From the NCBI GenBank assembly GCA_027295245.1, contig JAPULF010000243.1, positions 1 through 7,286 on the forward strand: a stretch of 7,286 nt of DNA, written 5' to 3'. Both the position numbers and the translations under genes were made by a program. Under the pieces are notes generated by a model. That model ran no database searches and had not been told where the DNA came from. It saw only the letters and a program-made list of their open reading frames with translations. Below, in pieces: positions 6,312-7,286 of this stretch (the first letter of the stretch is position 1; each line of letters starts with the position of its first letter). Source of the DNA: Planctomycetota bacterium (GTDB lineage: Bacteria; Planctomycetota; Phycisphaerae; UBA1845; UTPLA1).

Positions 6312-7091
6312 ATGGGTACCGAAGTTCGCCTCGAACATGACGGGCCGATCGCGCGCATCACCTTTCACAGCCCGAACGGCATCAACATGCTGTCCACCGC
6401 ATCGATGGCAGCCCTCGAGGCCCACCTCAAAGAGGTGGAGCAGCACAGCGAGATTCGGATCGTCATTTTCTCGGGCGAGGGCCGGACATTCGTCGCCGGC
6501 GCCGACATCGCCGAGCTGTCCGCCGCCCCCGGCGACGCTGGGCGAACGCTCAGCAGGCGCGGCCAACAGTGCATGAACAAGATCGCAAACTTCGAGCACG
6601 CCGTCACGATCGCCGCCATCAACGGACACGCTCTGGGGGGAGGATGCGAGCTGGCAATCGCGTGTGATCTCCGCGTCATGGCCGAAGATGCAACGATCGG
6701 TTTTCCGGAGGTCAGCCTCGGACTGATACCCGGCTGGGGCGGCACCCAACGCATCTTCCTTCAATTGGGACCCGCCAAGGCCCGGCGGATGATCCTGACG
6801 GGCACGCCCCTTACTGGAAAGGTCGCCGCCGAAGCTGAACTCGTGAATGAAGCCGTGCCAGCCGAGGATGTCATGAAGAAGGCCGATGAACTCGCCCGCC
6901 AGGTATTGGACCGCGGCCCATCCGCCGTTCGGCGAGTCAAGCGTGTTATGTGCGCCACCGAAGCCGCCTGGTTCGAACGCGGCTTGTCCCTCGAGCGCGA
7001 GGCCTTCGGCGAAGCATTCATCGGCGAAGAGGCCCGAGAGGGTCTTAGAGCGTTTCTCGAAAAACGAAAGCCGGCTTGGGCCAATGCTTAG
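6312..7091 (+). CDS. Enoyl-CoA hydratase / crotonase family
   Basis: The enzyme adds water to trans-2-enoyl-CoA (crotonyl-CoA) to give 3-hydroxyacyl-CoA, linking the acyl-CoA dehydrogenases to the hydroxybutyryl-CoA dehydrogenase. At 259 residues it has the usual crotonase length. AGADIAEL (62-69) provides one oxyanion-hole backbone amide, and NGHALGGGCELA (104-115) provides the other, at G110. Both hydratase glutamates are present, E113 and E133 (GFPEVSLGLIPG), spaced 20 residues apart as E144 and E164 are in rat enoyl-CoA hydratase. This favours true hydratase activity over isomerase or other crotonase-fold reactions. WGGTQR (142-147) is also conserved. It has its own promoter candidate and strong ribosome-binding site, so it may be transcribed separately from the dehydrogenase 117 bp upstream. 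Chain-length preference is not visible; C4 is inferred from context. Confidence 0.95.
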   Translation: MGTEVRLEHDGPIARITFHSPNGINMLSTASMAALEAHLKEVEQHSEIRIVIFSGEGRTFVAGADIAELSAAPGDAGRTLSRRGQQCMNKIANFEHAVTIAAINGHALGGGCELAIACDLRVMAEDATIGFPEVSLGLIPGWGGTQRIFLQLGPAKARRMILTGTPLTGKVAAEAELVNEAVPAEDVMKKADELARQVLDRGPSAVRRVKRVMCATEAAWFERGLSLEREAFGEAFIGEEAREGLRAFLEKRKPAWANA

Positions 7092-7114
7092 CGGCCCATC
7101 GAACTGGAACGACA

Positions 7115-7286
7115 ATGCCCAAGAAAGTCTCACCGCGTCCCGGAACAATCGGTCCCCACACGACGATCTCCTGCCGTTCATTGCAAACATCCTACGGACC
7201 GCAAGACACGGTCGAGCCGGAATCCGCCACCCACCTCGGTGGCGTATACCGTCTCGCCAGTGTCTTGCGGTCCGTAGGATGTTTGC
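7115..7286 (+). CDS. Doubtful open frame running off the right edge
   Basis: From an ATG at 7115, 23 nt after the crotonase stop, a frame stays open for 57 codons to the window end. It begins MPKKVSPRPGTIGPHTT, and only a weak GGAA (7106-7109) stands upstream. The protein shows no recognised motif, and its second half is encoded by the large palindrome at 7183-7286, which argues against ordinary coding. In GC-rich DNA a frame this long often stays open by chance. It is listed because it could be the start of a real downstream gene that has been invaded by the repeat. Confidence 0.2.
   Translation, partial: MPKKVSPRPGTIGPHTTISCRSLQTSYGPQDTVEPESATHLGGVYRLASVLRSVGCL
7183..7286. repeat. Large imperfect palindrome (49-nt arms, 6-nt loop)
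   Basis: The left arm 7183-7231 and right arm 7238-7286 are inverted copies around the loop CACCTC (7232-7237). The outer 27 bases (7183-7209 with 7260-7286) are perfectly complementary. The inner 22 match at 17 positions, with mismatched pairs 7210/7259, 7212/7257, 7217/7252, 7221/7248 and 7224/7245; none would be a G-U pair in RNA from either strand. The innermost 7 bp (CGCCACC / GGTGGCG) are perfect. The structure lies 92-195 nt after the crotonase stop and ends on the last base of the window, so the arms may extend further. Its size far exceeds a normal intrinsic terminator, and no T-tract is visible within the window. A miniature inverted-repeat element, a structured RNA or a contig-end fold-back are possible explanations. 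Confidence 0.9.

Noticed and set aside
7183..7286. Integron attC site reading of the palindrome
   Set aside because: The outer ends (GCAAAC / GTTTGC) do not fit the RYYYAAC / GTTRRRY boxes, and pairing is too perfect for an attC site, which has unpaired extrahelical bases.

Overview
The window is about 7.3 kb of moderately GC-rich bacterial DNA. It carries a compact fatty-acid / short-chain acyl-CoA metabolism locus. No gene here fixes the phylum. The gene set, the separate AT-rich -10 boxes in a GC-rich background and the style of the thiolase would suit an environmental Gram-negative-type lineage such as Planctomycetota, but that is only a weak inference. No rRNA, tRNA, CRISPR array or transposase gene was seen.

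Layout. Positions 1-317 hold the first 105 codons of a minus-strand MmgE/PrpD-family gene (2-methylcitrate dehydratase type) that runs off the left edge. A divergent intergenic region (318-500) carries candidate promoters in both directions and short inverted repeats. Five confident plus-strand enzymes plus one hydrolase follow: a metallo-beta-lactamase-fold hydrolase (501-1400), two tandem acyl-CoA dehydrogenases (1562-2713 and 2740-3939, 26 bp apart), an acetyl-CoA acetyltransferase-type thiolase (4098-5279), a 3-hydroxybutyryl-CoA dehydrogenase (5334-6194) and a crotonase-type enoyl-CoA hydratase (6312-7091). Candidate -10 boxes precede the hydrolase, the first dehydrogenase, the thiolase and the crotonase, which suggests several short transcription units rather than one operon.

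How the genes work together. Acyl-CoA dehydrogenase, enoyl-CoA hydratase, 3-hydroxyacyl-CoA dehydrogenase and thiolase make up all four steps of a beta-oxidation cycle at the C4 level (butyryl-CoA, crotonyl-CoA, 3-hydroxybutyryl-CoA, acetoacetyl-CoA, acetyl-CoA). All key catalytic residues are present in these enzymes. With the MmgE/PrpD gene next door, the content resembles the Bacillus subtilis mmg locus (thiolase, hydroxybutyryl-CoA dehydrogenase, acyl-CoA dehydrogenase, methylcitrate-cycle genes). That would fit breakdown of odd-chain or branched acyl chains that yield propionyl-CoA. Electron-transfer flavoprotein, acyl-CoA ligase and regulator genes are not in the window.

The least explained element is at the right edge: a very large palindrome (7183-7286) with 49-nt arms (27 outer bases perfectly complementary, 44 of 49 overall) around a 6-nt loop. 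It ends exactly at the last base of the window. It could be a mobile hairpin repeat, a structured RNA or terminator, or a contig-end feature.
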